Origin: Spartinivicinus marinus
GTDB lineage: Bacteria; Pseudomonadota; Gammaproteobacteria; Pseudomonadales; Zooshikellaceae
Direction: 5' to 3'
DNA length: 64,000 bases
Assembly (NCBI RefSeq): GCF_026309355.1
Contig: NZ_JAPJZK010000001.1
Span: 5,166,501-5,230,500 of the forward strand
A model generated the notes under the pieces. The model was not told the origin of the DNA, ran no database searches, and was given only the letters and a program-made list of their open reading frames with translations. Of the stretch, positions 1 through 7,624 are shown one piece after another. Made by a program: the position numbers and the translations under genes. Position 1 is the stretch's first letter; the number at the start of each line of letters is the position of its first letter.

Positions 1-507
1 TTTAACCTGTTCAAGTGACTCAACCGTTTGCTGACGCTGCTCAATCGTATGGCTTAGGTTTTTCTCACCTTTTTCCAGTTGCTCAATAAGGACTTTTTCC
101 TGGCCTTGCAAAATAGATACAATTTTATTTGACTGAACGATCAGGTCATTCAGGTTTTCACTGATATCAGCTTCTTTAATACGATCAGCCCGCATTTCAT
201 CGGCTTTCTGGCTGCTGAAAATACCAATGAATTTCTCCATTCCAGACTGTTCTCTAAGGGCATCAAAATCCGTACCCAGCTGGCAGGTGACTTGGTCTAG
301 CCCCATAATCAGAGAAGCGATATTGGCATTAAGCTTCTCTTGATTAGCCCATACTTCATTGAGCTTCGCATTTTCAATGTCAAGTGCTTGCTCGTCCAGG
401 CTGGTGTCCAAGGCAGAGGACAATTCAGCTGCAACAGAAGCTTGGCTTTTGGCCTGGGTGTCTAGCTCTTGCTCAACTTCCTTGATTTGGTTTTCTAAAT
501 CGTACAT
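1..507 (-). CDS. Coiled-coil protein of unknown function (partial)
   Basis: Reading frame open from an ATG at 507 to the window edge, so the C-terminus is missing; 169 codons are visible. A good ribosome binding site (GGAGAAG) lies 7 bases upstream. The protein starts MYDLENQIKEVEQELDTQ and is rich in Glu, Gln, Lys, Ala and Leu with heptad-like spacing throughout, which suggests a long coiled coil. No signal peptide or membrane segment is visible. I do not recognise the family. It could be a structural or cell-envelope scaffold protein, or the start of a larger ATPase-like coiled-coil protein, but nothing here decides this. Confidence 0.75.
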   Translation of the reverse strand, partial: MYDLENQIKEVEQELDTQAKSQASVAAELSSALDTSLDEQALDIENAKLNEVWANQEKLNANIASLIMGLDQVTCQLGTDFDALREQSGMEKFIGIFSSQKADEMRADRIKEADISENLNDLIVQSNKIVSILQGQEKVLIEQLEKGEKNLSHTIEQRQQTVESLEQVK

Positions 508-608
508 CACTTACTTCTCCGTCTAAATCGAGCTGTTTTAATAACAGACTATAGCCCCATGAATCAATGGGTGCATACCACATTTAGTAATAATCGATAG
601 TGCTTTTA

Positions 609-982
609 TTAAGGGCACCTCTAATCATTGTTTGCTGTCTCTGTTCTTCTTAGTATTAGTAGAGATTGCTTGTTGAGTTACTATTCTTGAATAATGTTGG
701 TAGGAGAGATTCAAGTACACTCTTTTATGGCCATTAACGTTTGTAGATCAATGACTAATTATATGAGATACCCTTCACATTGGGTATATATTTATAGATA
801 CACTCGACTACCAGATACAAGGCCATTATCAAATACACCCAGTGTGTGAAAATAAGGGAAAAATACTGCAAAATCCATTCATAAACTATATAATCAGTGC
901 CGAGATATAGAGCATTGTGCTGATATTATTACAGATAAGTAATACTACTTTAGTATATTATTTGTATTAGAGGTGCCCTTAA
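609..982. repeat. MITE-like element with 17-bp perfect terminal inverted repeats
   Basis: The ends TTAAGGGCACCTCTAAT (609-625) and ATTAGAGGTGCCCTTAA (966-982) are exact inverted repeats bounding 374 bp with no useful reading frame. Outer TTAA on both sides could be a target duplication or part of the terminal repeat. This is the form expected for a non-autonomous transposable element. No transposase is present in the window, so the family is not assigned. Confidence 0.6.
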
Positions 983-1065
983 GTGTATCGACGACGCTTT
1001 GGGTGTAAATATAACTTTTCAAAAAATTTACACTAAATACAAATGATCACCGTCTTGATTTAGTA

Positions 1066-1170
1066 GACCCGTCGCGAATCATTTTTAGGTTTTGTTATCA
1101 TTGCTTCTCACCCCAGTCACCTATTTCAATGGGCTTCGTCACTAAAACCCTTCGCATTGGGTATATAAGC
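1066..1170. repeat. Dispersed intergenic repeat, family B, copy 1
   Basis: Contains TCGCGAATCATTTTTAGG followed by a segment ending in TTCTCACCCCA, then a degenerate inverted copy ending in CCCTTCGCATTGGGTATA. The same order of motifs occurs at 14440-14569. Both are non-coding and sit between genes, so they look like members of one dispersed palindromic family. Confidence 0.5.
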
Positions 1171-1269
1171 TCTAATATTGATGGCTGGCTTCAGGCTAAT
1201 CAGCAAAAATGATGAGTATGTAAAACTACGTAAGCTAAAATAAAATAATTATTGTATAGAAAAAAATGC

Positions 1270-1297
1270 TTGACATAACTTTAAGTAGTATTAGAAT
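1270..1297 (+). promoter_or_regulatory. Sigma70-type promoter of a short transcript
   Basis: TTGACA at 1270-1275 and TAGAAT at 1292-1297 with a 16-bp spacer. It is followed by a short peptide frame and a strong terminator, so it probably drives a transcript of about 220 nt. Confidence 0.6.
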
Positions 1298-1407
1298 TAT
1301 CAACTCTGCACTGAGTTAAGAACGTTGCTGTTACACAATTCTTGTTACAGTTACGGTGCTAGTCAATGAAATTGAAGATTTTTTGAATGAATATAGGAGG
1401 TGTACTC

Positions 1408-1446
1408 ATGATTAAGTTTACAGGTTGCGATCAGTCAGCTTTGTGA
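1408..1446 (+). CDS. Possible 12-residue peptide
   Basis: ATG at 1408 is preceded by the near-perfect Shine-Dalgarno sequence AGGAGGTG at good spacing. The frame encodes MIKFTGCDQSAL and stops at TGA 1444-1446. The peptide has one cysteine and no recognisable family. The strong ribosome binding site inside a dedicated promoter-terminator unit is the only support for translation. Confidence 0.35.
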   Translation: MIKFTGCDQSAL

Positions 1447-1500
1447 TTGCTTGAGTACATCTTTGTGCTTGGGCGGTAACAGTAACTGCCCAAGCCAGAA

Positions 1501-1525
1501 AACCTGGCCAAGGCCAGGTTTTTTT
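1501..1525 (+). terminator. Rho-independent terminator
   Basis: AACCTGGCC (1501-1509) pairs with GGCCAGGTT (1512-1520) and a T-run follows to 1525. It ends the small transcript upstream. Confidence 0.85.
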
Positions 1526-2070
1526 ATGTCTTAAATTTAAGGCAAGTAGCAAGTGTCGGTCTAGATGACCTTAGCAATTAAAACTGCTAGTTGGTGGCAG
1601 TGTTTACTTGTCTTTATCTTGTCATTAAGCAATCTGGGCATTAGCGGTTTAGGCTTTGATGTAGCTACTTTTTGCTGGGTATTTTTAATACTCATGTTTT
1701 AGGTATACATTAGAATGTCAACTGTTGTTTATATAAGCTAAAAAATAGCTGATTAAAATCTCCACAGTCATTAGGCTGAGTTTTCTAAAACTGCTTTTTA
1801 TGTGAAAAGGCTAAGGAAGCATATGCCTTTAATTTTTCAAGGCCATAATACAGGGTTGAACATCTTCGGTTTGTAATAAACGGTTGTATGTATCGAAGCC
1901 TAATTTAACCGTTTGGGGTTATAGTTTTTTAAACCCTAATGGATTTGTTTTGCCTTAAATTTATGGTCTGAAAAGAAGTAATCATAACGGTCATTATTTT
2001 TATGAAGTTATGATTAATATGTCGTATCAGTCGGTAAACAATTAATCCTTAAAGTGAAGAGGGAAACACA
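1526..2070. other. Gene-free interval
   Basis: About 545 bp, AT-rich. I see no credible coding frame, RNA gene or strong inverted repeat. It probably includes the promoter of the following small gene. Confidence 0.5.
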
Positions 2071-2304
2071 ATGGCTAAACGAAAAATTAGCTGGCGAAAT
2101 CCTATTGCAATATCGCCTTTATTGAAAAAAGGTGGTGTTCATGAAAAATCTAATAAAGCAAAACGGGCTAGTAAAAAAAGACAAACCCAACGAGTGGTGT
2201 CGGAGTGGTCTGGTGGCTCCGATAACCACCGTGCTTTTGGCAGCTCACCCATAGCAAGTTTATGGTGCCCTTTAGGTGAATATACTCAATTTAAGTTAAA
2301 GTAA
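2071..2304 (+). CDS. Small basic protein of unknown function
   Basis: 77 residues from ATG 2071, with an AGAGGG-type ribosome binding site 8-9 bases upstream. The first half is strongly basic and contains LLKKGGVHEKSNKAKR followed by more Lys/Arg. The C-terminal half (WSGGSDNHRAFGSS and onward) has a different composition. There is no signal peptide. The basic, nucleic-acid-binding-like N-terminal half resembles small ribosome- or RNA-associated proteins in composition only; I do not recognise a family. A second small frame follows 14 bp downstream and ends in a hairpin terminator, so the two may be cotranscribed. Confidence 0.5.
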   Translation: MAKRKISWRNPIAISPLLKKGGVHEKSNKAKRASKKRQTQRVVSEWSGGSDNHRAFGSSPIASLWCPLGEYTQFKLK

Positions 2305-2318
2305 GCAGGGGAGCGTCA

Positions 2319-2408
2319 ATGCAACTCTATTTGTCTGTCGCTAATCTTGCTGGCTTTATTGTGAGTAATGTCAAACTAGTTTATATAACACTAACCTGGC
2401 AGTTATAG
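2319..2408 (+). CDS. Possible 29-residue hydrophobic peptide
   Basis: ATG 2319 to TAG 2408, with GGGGAG about 5 bases upstream. The peptide MQLYLSVANLAGFIVSNVKL is mostly hydrophobic and would form a short membrane segment. It sits 14 bp after the 77-residue basic protein, and its stop codon overlaps the terminator hairpin. It is short enough to be chance; the spacing and ribosome binding site are the only support. Confidence 0.3.
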   Translation: MQLYLSVANLAGFIVSNVKLVYITLTWQL

Positions 2409-2422
2409 GTTAGTGTATATTT
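2388..2422 (+). terminator. Hairpin terminator after the small-ORF pair
   Basis: ACACTAACCT (2388-2397) pairs perfectly with AGGTTAGTGT (2407-2416) across a 9-nt loop. ATATTTT follows. It may also act on the minus-strand lipoprotein gene that ends at 2481. Confidence 0.65.
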
Positions 2423-2480
2423 TCCCCGCCTTATATTGCTATATCGCACTTACTTAACAAACAGCTTTTCTATTAAATTT

Positions 2481-3050
2481 TTATTGATTTATAGCAGTTA
2501 ATTTTCCATCTGGTGTTGTTTGTAATTGATGAACGCCTTGTTGTGATTCTATTTGATAGCGATAACCGATAGCTTGAATGTTATTTTTGCTGTTGCCTAA
2601 CATAACCCCATATTTGGCTTCTTCACTGGAATCACCCCGCTTAGCCAGGCAACTCCAACGATTAAATTGCTTGTTATACCAAGGGTAATGGGTCACAGTA
2701 CCATCAGGAGTAATCGTATAAATACCTTCATAAGGGTCAAGTGGACGATTAGGCTGCTGGCTTATTAATTGTCTTGATGGACATACTTCAATAATCAAAT
2801 AGTTTTCTAAATGGTCACTATAAGCAAATCCGCATAGTTGGGTTTGACCTGTTTGAATGGTGCAGGTTTGAATATACTCTAATACTGGGGCTTGGTTGCT
2901 ATATTGATTGAGCTGCTGGTTAAGTAGTACTCGTTGATTAAGGTGAAGAAAGATTGTTTCGCTTGAGCTGAGTTGGGAGGGGAGTTGAGAGCACCCGGCG
3001 AGAGTAGCTAACGCGGTGAGAGATAAGAACCTTAATCCAACACTATTCAC
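2481..3050 (-). CDS. Putative lipoprotein of unknown function
   Basis: 189 residues. The N-terminus has a short charged start, a hydrophobic stretch and the lipobox LAGC at about residues 17-20, so the mature protein probably begins at Cys20 and is membrane-anchored in the periplasm. The mature part is about 170 residues with four further cysteines (near CTIQTGQTQLCG, EVCPSR and WSCLAK), which may form disulfides. No family is recognised. It is transcribed alone on the minus strand, and a plus-strand small-gene unit converges on its 3' end. Confidence 0.65.
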   Translation of the reverse strand: MNSVGLRFLSLTALATLAGCSQLPSQLSSSETIFLHLNQRVLLNQQLNQYSNQAPVLEYIQTCTIQTGQTQLCGFAYSDHLENYLIIEVCPSRQLISQQPNRPLDPYEGIYTITPDGTVTHYPWYNKQFNRWSCLAKRGDSSEEAKYGVMLGNSKNNIQAIGYRYQIESQQGVHQLQTTPDGKLTAINQ

Positions 3051-3276
3051 AATTTACATCCTGACTTTTTAACTTGTCGCTTATTATAGCCAAAGCGCAT
3101 TACTTATTTATAACTCAGTAGTTAGTTTTTAACCATCAGCCCTATTGATGGGCAATCTTTAAACTCAGTTATTATATCACACTGGCTGATTTGAGTTGTG
3201 AATCGGCTTTAGAACTGGCAACTGTATAGTGGTCTATGAGGAGTGATGGTGACTTTAGCGGATATCGTCGCAATTG

Positions 3277-3316
3277 TGAGATACTGCTAAGAACTTAGAT
3301 TATTAGCAGTATCTCA
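3277..3316. terminator. Strong inverted repeat downstream of the response regulator
   Basis: GAGATACTGCTAA (3278-3290) is perfectly complementary to TTAGCAGTATCTC (3303-3315), extended by one flanking T-A pair, with a 12-nt loop. It lies 33 bp past the stop of the minus-strand regulator, in the gene's terminator position. No T-run follows on that strand, so termination is not certain. Confidence 0.45.
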
Positions 3317-3348
3317 AATAGTCAAAAGAGTTGGCTGAAGCGTATTAT

Positions 3349-4023
3349 TTAAGCAGTTTGAAATGAAGGCCTATTGATCAAATAGCTTTGTAATATCTTC
3401 ATTGTAATGATTGCTTGAGTGCGATTTCGTACACCTAATTTTTTGAAAATACTGGTTAGATGGGCTTTAACTGTCGCTTCTGCAACACCAAGTACTTGCG
3501 CTATTTGTTTGTTAACTTTGCCTGCAGTGAGTAATATCAGCACTTTGTACTGTTGGATAGACAACAATTTTAGCCGATCACAAATAAAGCTGAGTTGTTC
3601 TCGTTCTTCTGGCGTAATTTGTTGATTATAGTTAGGGGTGGGCCCATGGTTTTTAATATTATGCATAAGTTGGATGAGCTGGGTTGCCCCTGATTTTTTT
3701 GGGAAAATACCATTAGCGCCTAACCAGTAGGCTTTTGCTGCCGTTGAATCGGCATTATTGGTCGGGGTCATAGCAATAATTTTTATTTGTGGAGAATAGC
3801 GTTTCAGGTAATAAATATGAGCTAGCCCATAGCCTCCATCGGCTAAGATATCCAATAACAGTAGCTTATTGCCTGGCAAACGCTTAATTTTACTAAGCCA
3901 TAGTAATGGATTATCAACTTCATATAAGGTTGTTTGGGTCAGTTGTGACTTGATGACGCGAATAAGTTCAGCTCGGAATAATGGGTGGTTATCATGAATA
4001 AATATCTGGTAATGTTTAGCCAT
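3349..4023 (-). CDS. LuxR/NarL-family response regulator
   Basis: 224 residues. The receiver domain covers about residues 4-120, with Asp11-Asn12 in the acidic pocket, a likely phospho-acceptor Asp58 (LLLLDILADGG), Thr86 (AMTPTN) and Lys109 (FPKKSG). A LuxR-type helix-turn-helix occupies about 150-215, with the recognition-helix region AEATVKAHLTSIFKKLGVRN. It should bind DNA as a dimer when phosphorylated by a histidine kinase. No kinase is adjacent, so it is an orphan regulator here. The start ATG at 4023 has only a weak ribosome binding site. The family call is secure; the target genes are unknown. Confidence 0.9.
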   Translation of the reverse strand: MAKHYQIFIHDNHPLFRAELIRVIKSQLTQTTLYEVDNPLLWLSKIKRLPGNKLLLLDILADGGYGLAHIYYLKRYSPQIKIIAMTPTNNADSTAAKAYWLGANGIFPKKSGATQLIQLMHNIKNHGPTPNYNQQITPEEREQLSFICDRLKLLSIQQYKVLILLTAGKVNKQIAQVLGVAEATVKAHLTSIFKKLGVRNRTQAIITMKILQSYLINRPSFQTA

Positions 4024-4393
4024 AGTGTTGGGGCCTTTTGTTATTATTTTTTTAAGTGATCATTTTCACCCAATGCCATACGTTTCTATATGATTGAGCA
4101 CGATATTACAAGCCCTTTTACTATTTGAAAAGAATTGGTCTGGCTGATGTTGTTTGCTTTGATGAGAATATTTACAAAATAACAGATTAACGATTTTTCT
4201 AGATAAAAAGTCAGGCAGTTTAACCACCTGACGATGTACCAGTAATTAGAGTAATACAGGAGCAATTACTGAGGGGGATTTAACTACCCTTATCTCAATC
4301 ATCTATTATTTATAGTTTCATGGCGCTTCTTGATTCAAAGTTATGCCTAAAAATCATTTTAATTGGATATTAATAGAGTATTTGATTAAATTT
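4024..4393. other. Intergenic region with two short hairpins
   Basis: 370 bp between two minus-strand genes. GTCAGG (about 4210) pairs with CCTGAC (about 4227), and AGTAATT (about 4240) pairs with AATTACT (about 4265). These could form the 3' end of the RNase Z transcript. The promoter of the response regulator must also lie here. No coding frame is seen. Confidence 0.35.
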
Positions 4394-5407
4394 TCAGCAG
4401 TTAATGGCGGGAGTGTTATTTGGTTTTTGAATGAGCTGAGTCAACAGTAGTTTACCTTCAGTGGTGAGAGTGTACTGTTGCCAGTCTTCTGCTAAAAACA
4501 GTTGGCCATGAAAGTGCTTACTGGCTTCTTGTCGGATATCGTTGATCGTTAGCTTTCCTTGGTTACTTGAATCTCTATAACGAGCGCTAAAGTGGGTTAA
4601 AATTAAATTAGCTAATTTAGCTTGATTGGCTACTTTGGCGACAGCCGCAGCGGTTGAGTGATGAATAGTGGTTGCCAACCTCAGCAATTCTGGTTCGGTT
4701 AAAGTTGACTCGTGTATTAATAGTGAGACTGACTTGAGCCAAGGTAATAGTTGTTGTGGATTAGCATTATCCCCAGCAATCAGCACTTTGGGGGCCGGTG
4801 TTGTAGGAGAAAGCAAATCACTACCATCAATTTCTCGTCCATCCTCAAGTATGACTTGTTTGCCTTGTTTCAGTTGTTGATAAATTGGTCCAGGAGGGAT
4901 ACCAAGTGCTTTAGCTTTGGCCGCATCAAGATGACCGGGAATATCGGGCGGAGAAATCAAATAACCGTAGCTGGTAATGTTATGTTCCATGGGTACTACA
5001 TCAATTTGATGTTGATCGATTGTTAATGTCGTTGGAATTGAGTTGACTTCAATAATAGTGAGTGGATAGTTAAGGTATAGCTGGGTATGGTGGCAGATTC
5101 CCTCTATTAATGCTTTTATCCCAGCAGGACCAATGAGTGTCAGAGGTATATTTTGGCTACCCCCTTGTAACGCTCGTGTGGCTAACAAACCAGGTAAACC
5201 ATAGCAATGATCGCCATGTAAATGGGTGATAAAAATCGTTGTCAATCGGCTCAGACTAAGTGAGGTATGCAACAATTGGTGCTGGGTGCCTTCCCCACAG
5301 TCCACTAGCCACCAGTCTGCTTGCTGATGTGGTTGTACAGCAATAGCTGTTACATTTCGCTGCTTGGTGGGAATTCCGGCTGAGGTGCCTAAAAAAGTGA
5401 TTTTCAT
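4394..5407 (-). CDS. rnz: Ribonuclease Z
   Basis: 337 residues, close to the usual length of the short-form enzyme. It begins MKITFLGTSAGIPTKQRN, the typical RNase Z N-terminus. The metallo-beta-lactamase signature HLHGDH places zinc ligands at His62, His64, Asp66 and His67. Further ligands fit MEHN (about 147), AGDNA (about 212) and LTHFSARY (about 271). The enzyme is a cytoplasmic zinc endonuclease that removes 3' trailers from tRNA precursors. It stands alone on the minus strand. The ribosome binding site is weak, but the start matches the family. Confidence 0.93.
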   Translation of the reverse strand: MKITFLGTSAGIPTKQRNVTAIAVQPHQQADWWLVDCGEGTQHQLLHTSLSLSRLTTIFITHLHGDHCYGLPGLLATRALQGGSQNIPLTLIGPAGIKALIEGICHHTQLYLNYPLTIIEVNSIPTTLTIDQHQIDVVPMEHNITSYGYLISPPDIPGHLDAAKAKALGIPPGPIYQQLKQGKQVILEDGREIDGSDLLSPTTPAPKVLIAGDNANPQQLLPWLKSVSLLIHESTLTEPELLRLATTIHHSTAAAVAKVANQAKLANLILTHFSARYRDSSNQGKLTINDIRQEASKHFHGQLFLAEDWQQYTLTTEGKLLLTQLIQKPNNTPAINC

Positions 5408-5462
5408 ATGAGCTACTTCAGGTCAATTGGCTACAGGGGTACTATTAGAATACTGCACTAGA

Positions 5463-5632
5463 GCCTGTTAACACTATTTGAACTTTTACAGCCATAACCC
5501 TTCGGGCCGAGATTATTTTTTCGCCCAGCCGTGCTACAAGTCATTTATGTAGAGTGACTACACAGCACTCATTGTGCCTTGCTGGACAAAAAATAGTCTC
5601 CGGCAGTGGTGATTCAAATAGTGTTAACAGGC
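5463..5632. repeat. MITE-like palindromic element with 20-bp inverted ends
   Basis: GCCTGTTAACACTATTTGAA (5463-5482) and TTCAAATAGTGTTAACAGGC (5613-5632) are exact inverted repeats. The inner parts are also roughly complementary (TTTTTTCGCCCAGC near 5516 against GCTGGACAAAAAAT near 5581), so the 170-bp unit could fold into one long hairpin. It has no coding frame. It sits between the divergently transcribed rnz and alkB-like genes, in their shared upstream region. Confidence 0.65.
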
Positions 5633-5669
5633 CCTAGCCTACGATTATGAACTTAGCGATAATAGTGAA

Positions 5670-6311
5670 ATGAAACCGTTGTCACTTGCTTTAACCAGCC
5701 CTAATATTATCTCGCTCCCTCTTATTGATGCCGGTGTGTGGTATATTCCTACGTTATTTTCTCAGGCACTGGCAGCGGACTATTTTCAACAACTGTCGTC
5801 AATGAATCATATCCAGTGGCAGCAAACACAAATCAAGCTATTTGGTCGTGAGTGTTATCAGCCTAGATTAACTGCCTGGTATGGAGATGAGCAGGCTGAA
5901 TATAGTTATTCTGGGTTGCAACTTAAACCGTTAACCTGGTGTCCGGTTTTATTAGACATTAAGCGGGTGGTAGAGCACGCCATTGATACTTCATTTAATA
6001 GTGTGCTGTTAAACTACTACCGAGATGGGGCTGACAGCATGGGATGGCATAGTGATGATGAGCCAGAACTAGGTCCACGGCCATTAATTGCTTCCGTTAG
6101 CTTTGGTGCTGAGCGTGACTTTGTTATGCGTCATAAGCACTATAAATCCAATGGACTTAAACCCGTGGTGATGACTTTAGCCGCTGGGAGTTGTCTGGTC
6201 ATGGCGGGAACCACCCAGCAATATTGGCAACACCAAGTACCCAAGCGTTCGATAAAAAAAATCCCTGATGGCAGAATTAATCTGACTTTCAGGTCAATCA
6301 TCACTCCATAA
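5670..6311 (+). CDS. AlkB-like 2-oxoglutarate/Fe(II)-dependent dioxygenase
   Basis: 213 residues, similar in size to AlkB and its ALKBH2/3-like bacterial relatives. The iron-binding triad is visible as HxD in GWHSDDE (His127, Asp129) and His188 in YWQHQVPK. The 2-oxoglutarate-binding arginines fit RINLTFR (about 202-208). The segment PLIASVSFGAERDFVMRHK is characteristic of the family. Such enzymes remove methyl groups from alkylated bases by oxidative demethylation. An HNH-domain gene follows after 11 bp and is likely cotranscribed. The start ATG at 5670 has no strong ribosome binding site. Confidence 0.88.
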   Translation: MKPLSLALTSPNIISLPLIDAGVWYIPTLFSQALAADYFQQLSSMNHIQWQQTQIKLFGRECYQPRLTAWYGDEQAEYSYSGLQLKPLTWCPVLLDIKRVVEHAIDTSFNSVLLNYYRDGADSMGWHSDDEPELGPRPLIASVSFGAERDFVMRHKHYKSNGLKPVVMTLAAGSCLVMAGTTQQYWQHQVPKRSIKKIPDGRINLTFRSIITP

Positions 6312-6322
6312 AATCTACAATT

Positions 6323-6661
6323 ATGAATCAGGTTGTTAGCCAATTTTTAAGTAAACCATCGCATTGTGAGTTATGTGAGCGAGCAGAAACACTCACTCGG
6401 CATCATTTAATTCCCCGTACCCATCATCGCCGAAAAATTTTTGTTAAGCGTTTTAGCCGCCAGGAAATGACGAACCGTATATTGTGGTTATGTCGCCCTT
6501 GTCACTCCCATATTCATACCTCTTTTAGTGAACGGGATTTAGGCTTGCAATACAATAGCCGGGAAGCACTATTAAACTGCCAGGAGATTACCGGGTTTAT
6601 TGATTGGATTAAAGACAAGCCTGCTGGCTTTAAACCCAAAAGCAATCGCAAGCGTTGGTAA
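6323..6661 (+). CDS. HNH endonuclease-type protein
   Basis: 112 residues. Two CxxC pairs (CELC at 16-19 and CRPC) flank the motif TRHHLIPRTHH and the later CHSHIH, which together fit a zinc-stabilised HNH (beta-beta-alpha-metal) nuclease fold. The C-terminus is basic (KPKSNRKRW). No target-recognition or restriction domain is attached. It starts 11 bp after the AlkB-like gene, suggesting one transcript and perhaps a role in DNA damage processing. That link is inference from position only. Confidence 0.75.
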   Translation: MNQVVSQFLSKPSHCELCERAETLTRHHLIPRTHHRRKIFVKRFSRQEMTNRILWLCRPCHSHIHTSFSERDLGLQYNSREALLNCQEITGFIDWIKDKPAGFKPKSNRKRW

Positions 6662-6839
6662 CTTGTTTGTAGAGAGTGATAGATCAAGAAAACATAGCCG
6701 CTTATACTTTTCGAAAAAATGATTGGCGGTGCCTTTAGTGCTGCTACTGCTAGCCTTGCATTAATGGGCCCAGCTAAAAAATAGTCATGTTAACGAATAG
6801 TTGAAGCCTGATTGAGAAAAAACAATAGTGTAATTGAGC

Positions 6840-7484
6840 ATGTTAAAATACCAAATTCACCCTGTAACACCTTTTCAGCAAAATTGTTCACTGGTTATTT
6901 GTGAAGCGACCAGTAAAGCAGCACTTATTGATCCAGGCGGTGAGACAGAACGATTAATTGCCGCTGTAGCAAAAGCTGGCGTCACGCTGGAAAAAGTATT
7001 ATTAACCCATGGGCATCTGGATCATGTAGGAGCTACTCAACAGATTGCTCGCCATTTTCAAGTACCTGTTATTGGTCCTCATATTGCGGATAAATTTTGG
7101 TTAGATGGTTTACCTGAGCAAAGCCAAATGTTTGGTTTTCCACCAGTGGAAGCATTTACCCCTGACCAGTGGTTACAGCAGGGTGATCAAGTAACAGTGG
7201 GGGAAGAAAAACTGAATGTACTGCATTGCCCCGGTCATACGCCTGGGCATGTCGTGTTTTATCACCAGCCTACGGCGCTAGCCTTTGTCGGCGATGTTAT
7301 TTTTGCTGACTCGATTGGCCGAACTGACTTTCCTCAAGGCAATCATGAAGCATTGATTCACTCTATAACACAAATATTATTTCCACTGGGTGATGAGGTG
7401 GAGTTTATTCCTGGTCATGGTCCTAATTCAACATTTGGTCAGGAAAAATGCACGAATCCATTTGTTAGTGGACAATTTGGTTAG
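6840..7484 (+). CDS. gloC: Metallo-beta-lactamase-fold hydrolase, YcbL/glyoxalase II type
   Basis: 214 residues from ATG 6840. An in-frame TTG lies two codons upstream, but the N-terminus MLKYQIHPVTPFQQNCSLV lines up with the Escherichia coli YcbL start from memory, so the ATG is preferred. Zinc ligands are HGHLDH at about 59-64, HCPGHTPGH (about 130-138), GDVIFADS and PGHGP near the C-terminus. YcbL-type proteins hydrolyse S-lactoylglutathione, the second step of methylglyoxal detoxification. The protein is cytoplasmic. The gene is apparently monocistronic. Confidence 0.85.
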   Translation: MLKYQIHPVTPFQQNCSLVICEATSKAALIDPGGETERLIAAVAKAGVTLEKVLLTHGHLDHVGATQQIARHFQVPVIGPHIADKFWLDGLPEQSQMFGFPPVEAFTPDQWLQQGDQVTVGEEKLNVLHCPGHTPGHVVFYHQPTALAFVGDVIFADSIGRTDFPQGNHEALIHSITQILFPLGDEVEFIPGHGPNSTFGQEKCTNPFVSGQFG

Positions 7485-7624
7485 CCTGCTCTTTATCTTT
7501 ACTACATCATCTACACAGCCCGTGTGAGCTAGCAGCGGAGGGGCTCGCAAACTCATGGGGTTCGTCTATTCTAAAGTCATCAGTCAGTGATTTTGTCACT
7601 TTTGAGTAGAAGGTGTAGTGGACG

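Larger units (their letters stand above)
1304..1525 (+). ncRNA. Candidate small RNA or micro-mRNA
   Basis: The interval lies between a consensus-like promoter (1270-1297) and a rho-independent terminator (1501-1525). It carries a strong ribosome binding site and a 12-codon frame (1408-1446), then an 8-bp hairpin (GCTTGGGC 1467-1474 with GCCCAAGC 1488-1495). The whole unit is free-standing, with over 500 bp to the next gene. It could be a regulatory RNA, a micropeptide mRNA or both. The 5' end is estimated from the -10 position. Confidence 0.45.

Noticed and set aside
6719-6784. 21-codon plus-strand frame between the HNH and GloC genes
   Set aside because: Small Ala-rich peptide without a ribosome binding site; too short to support.
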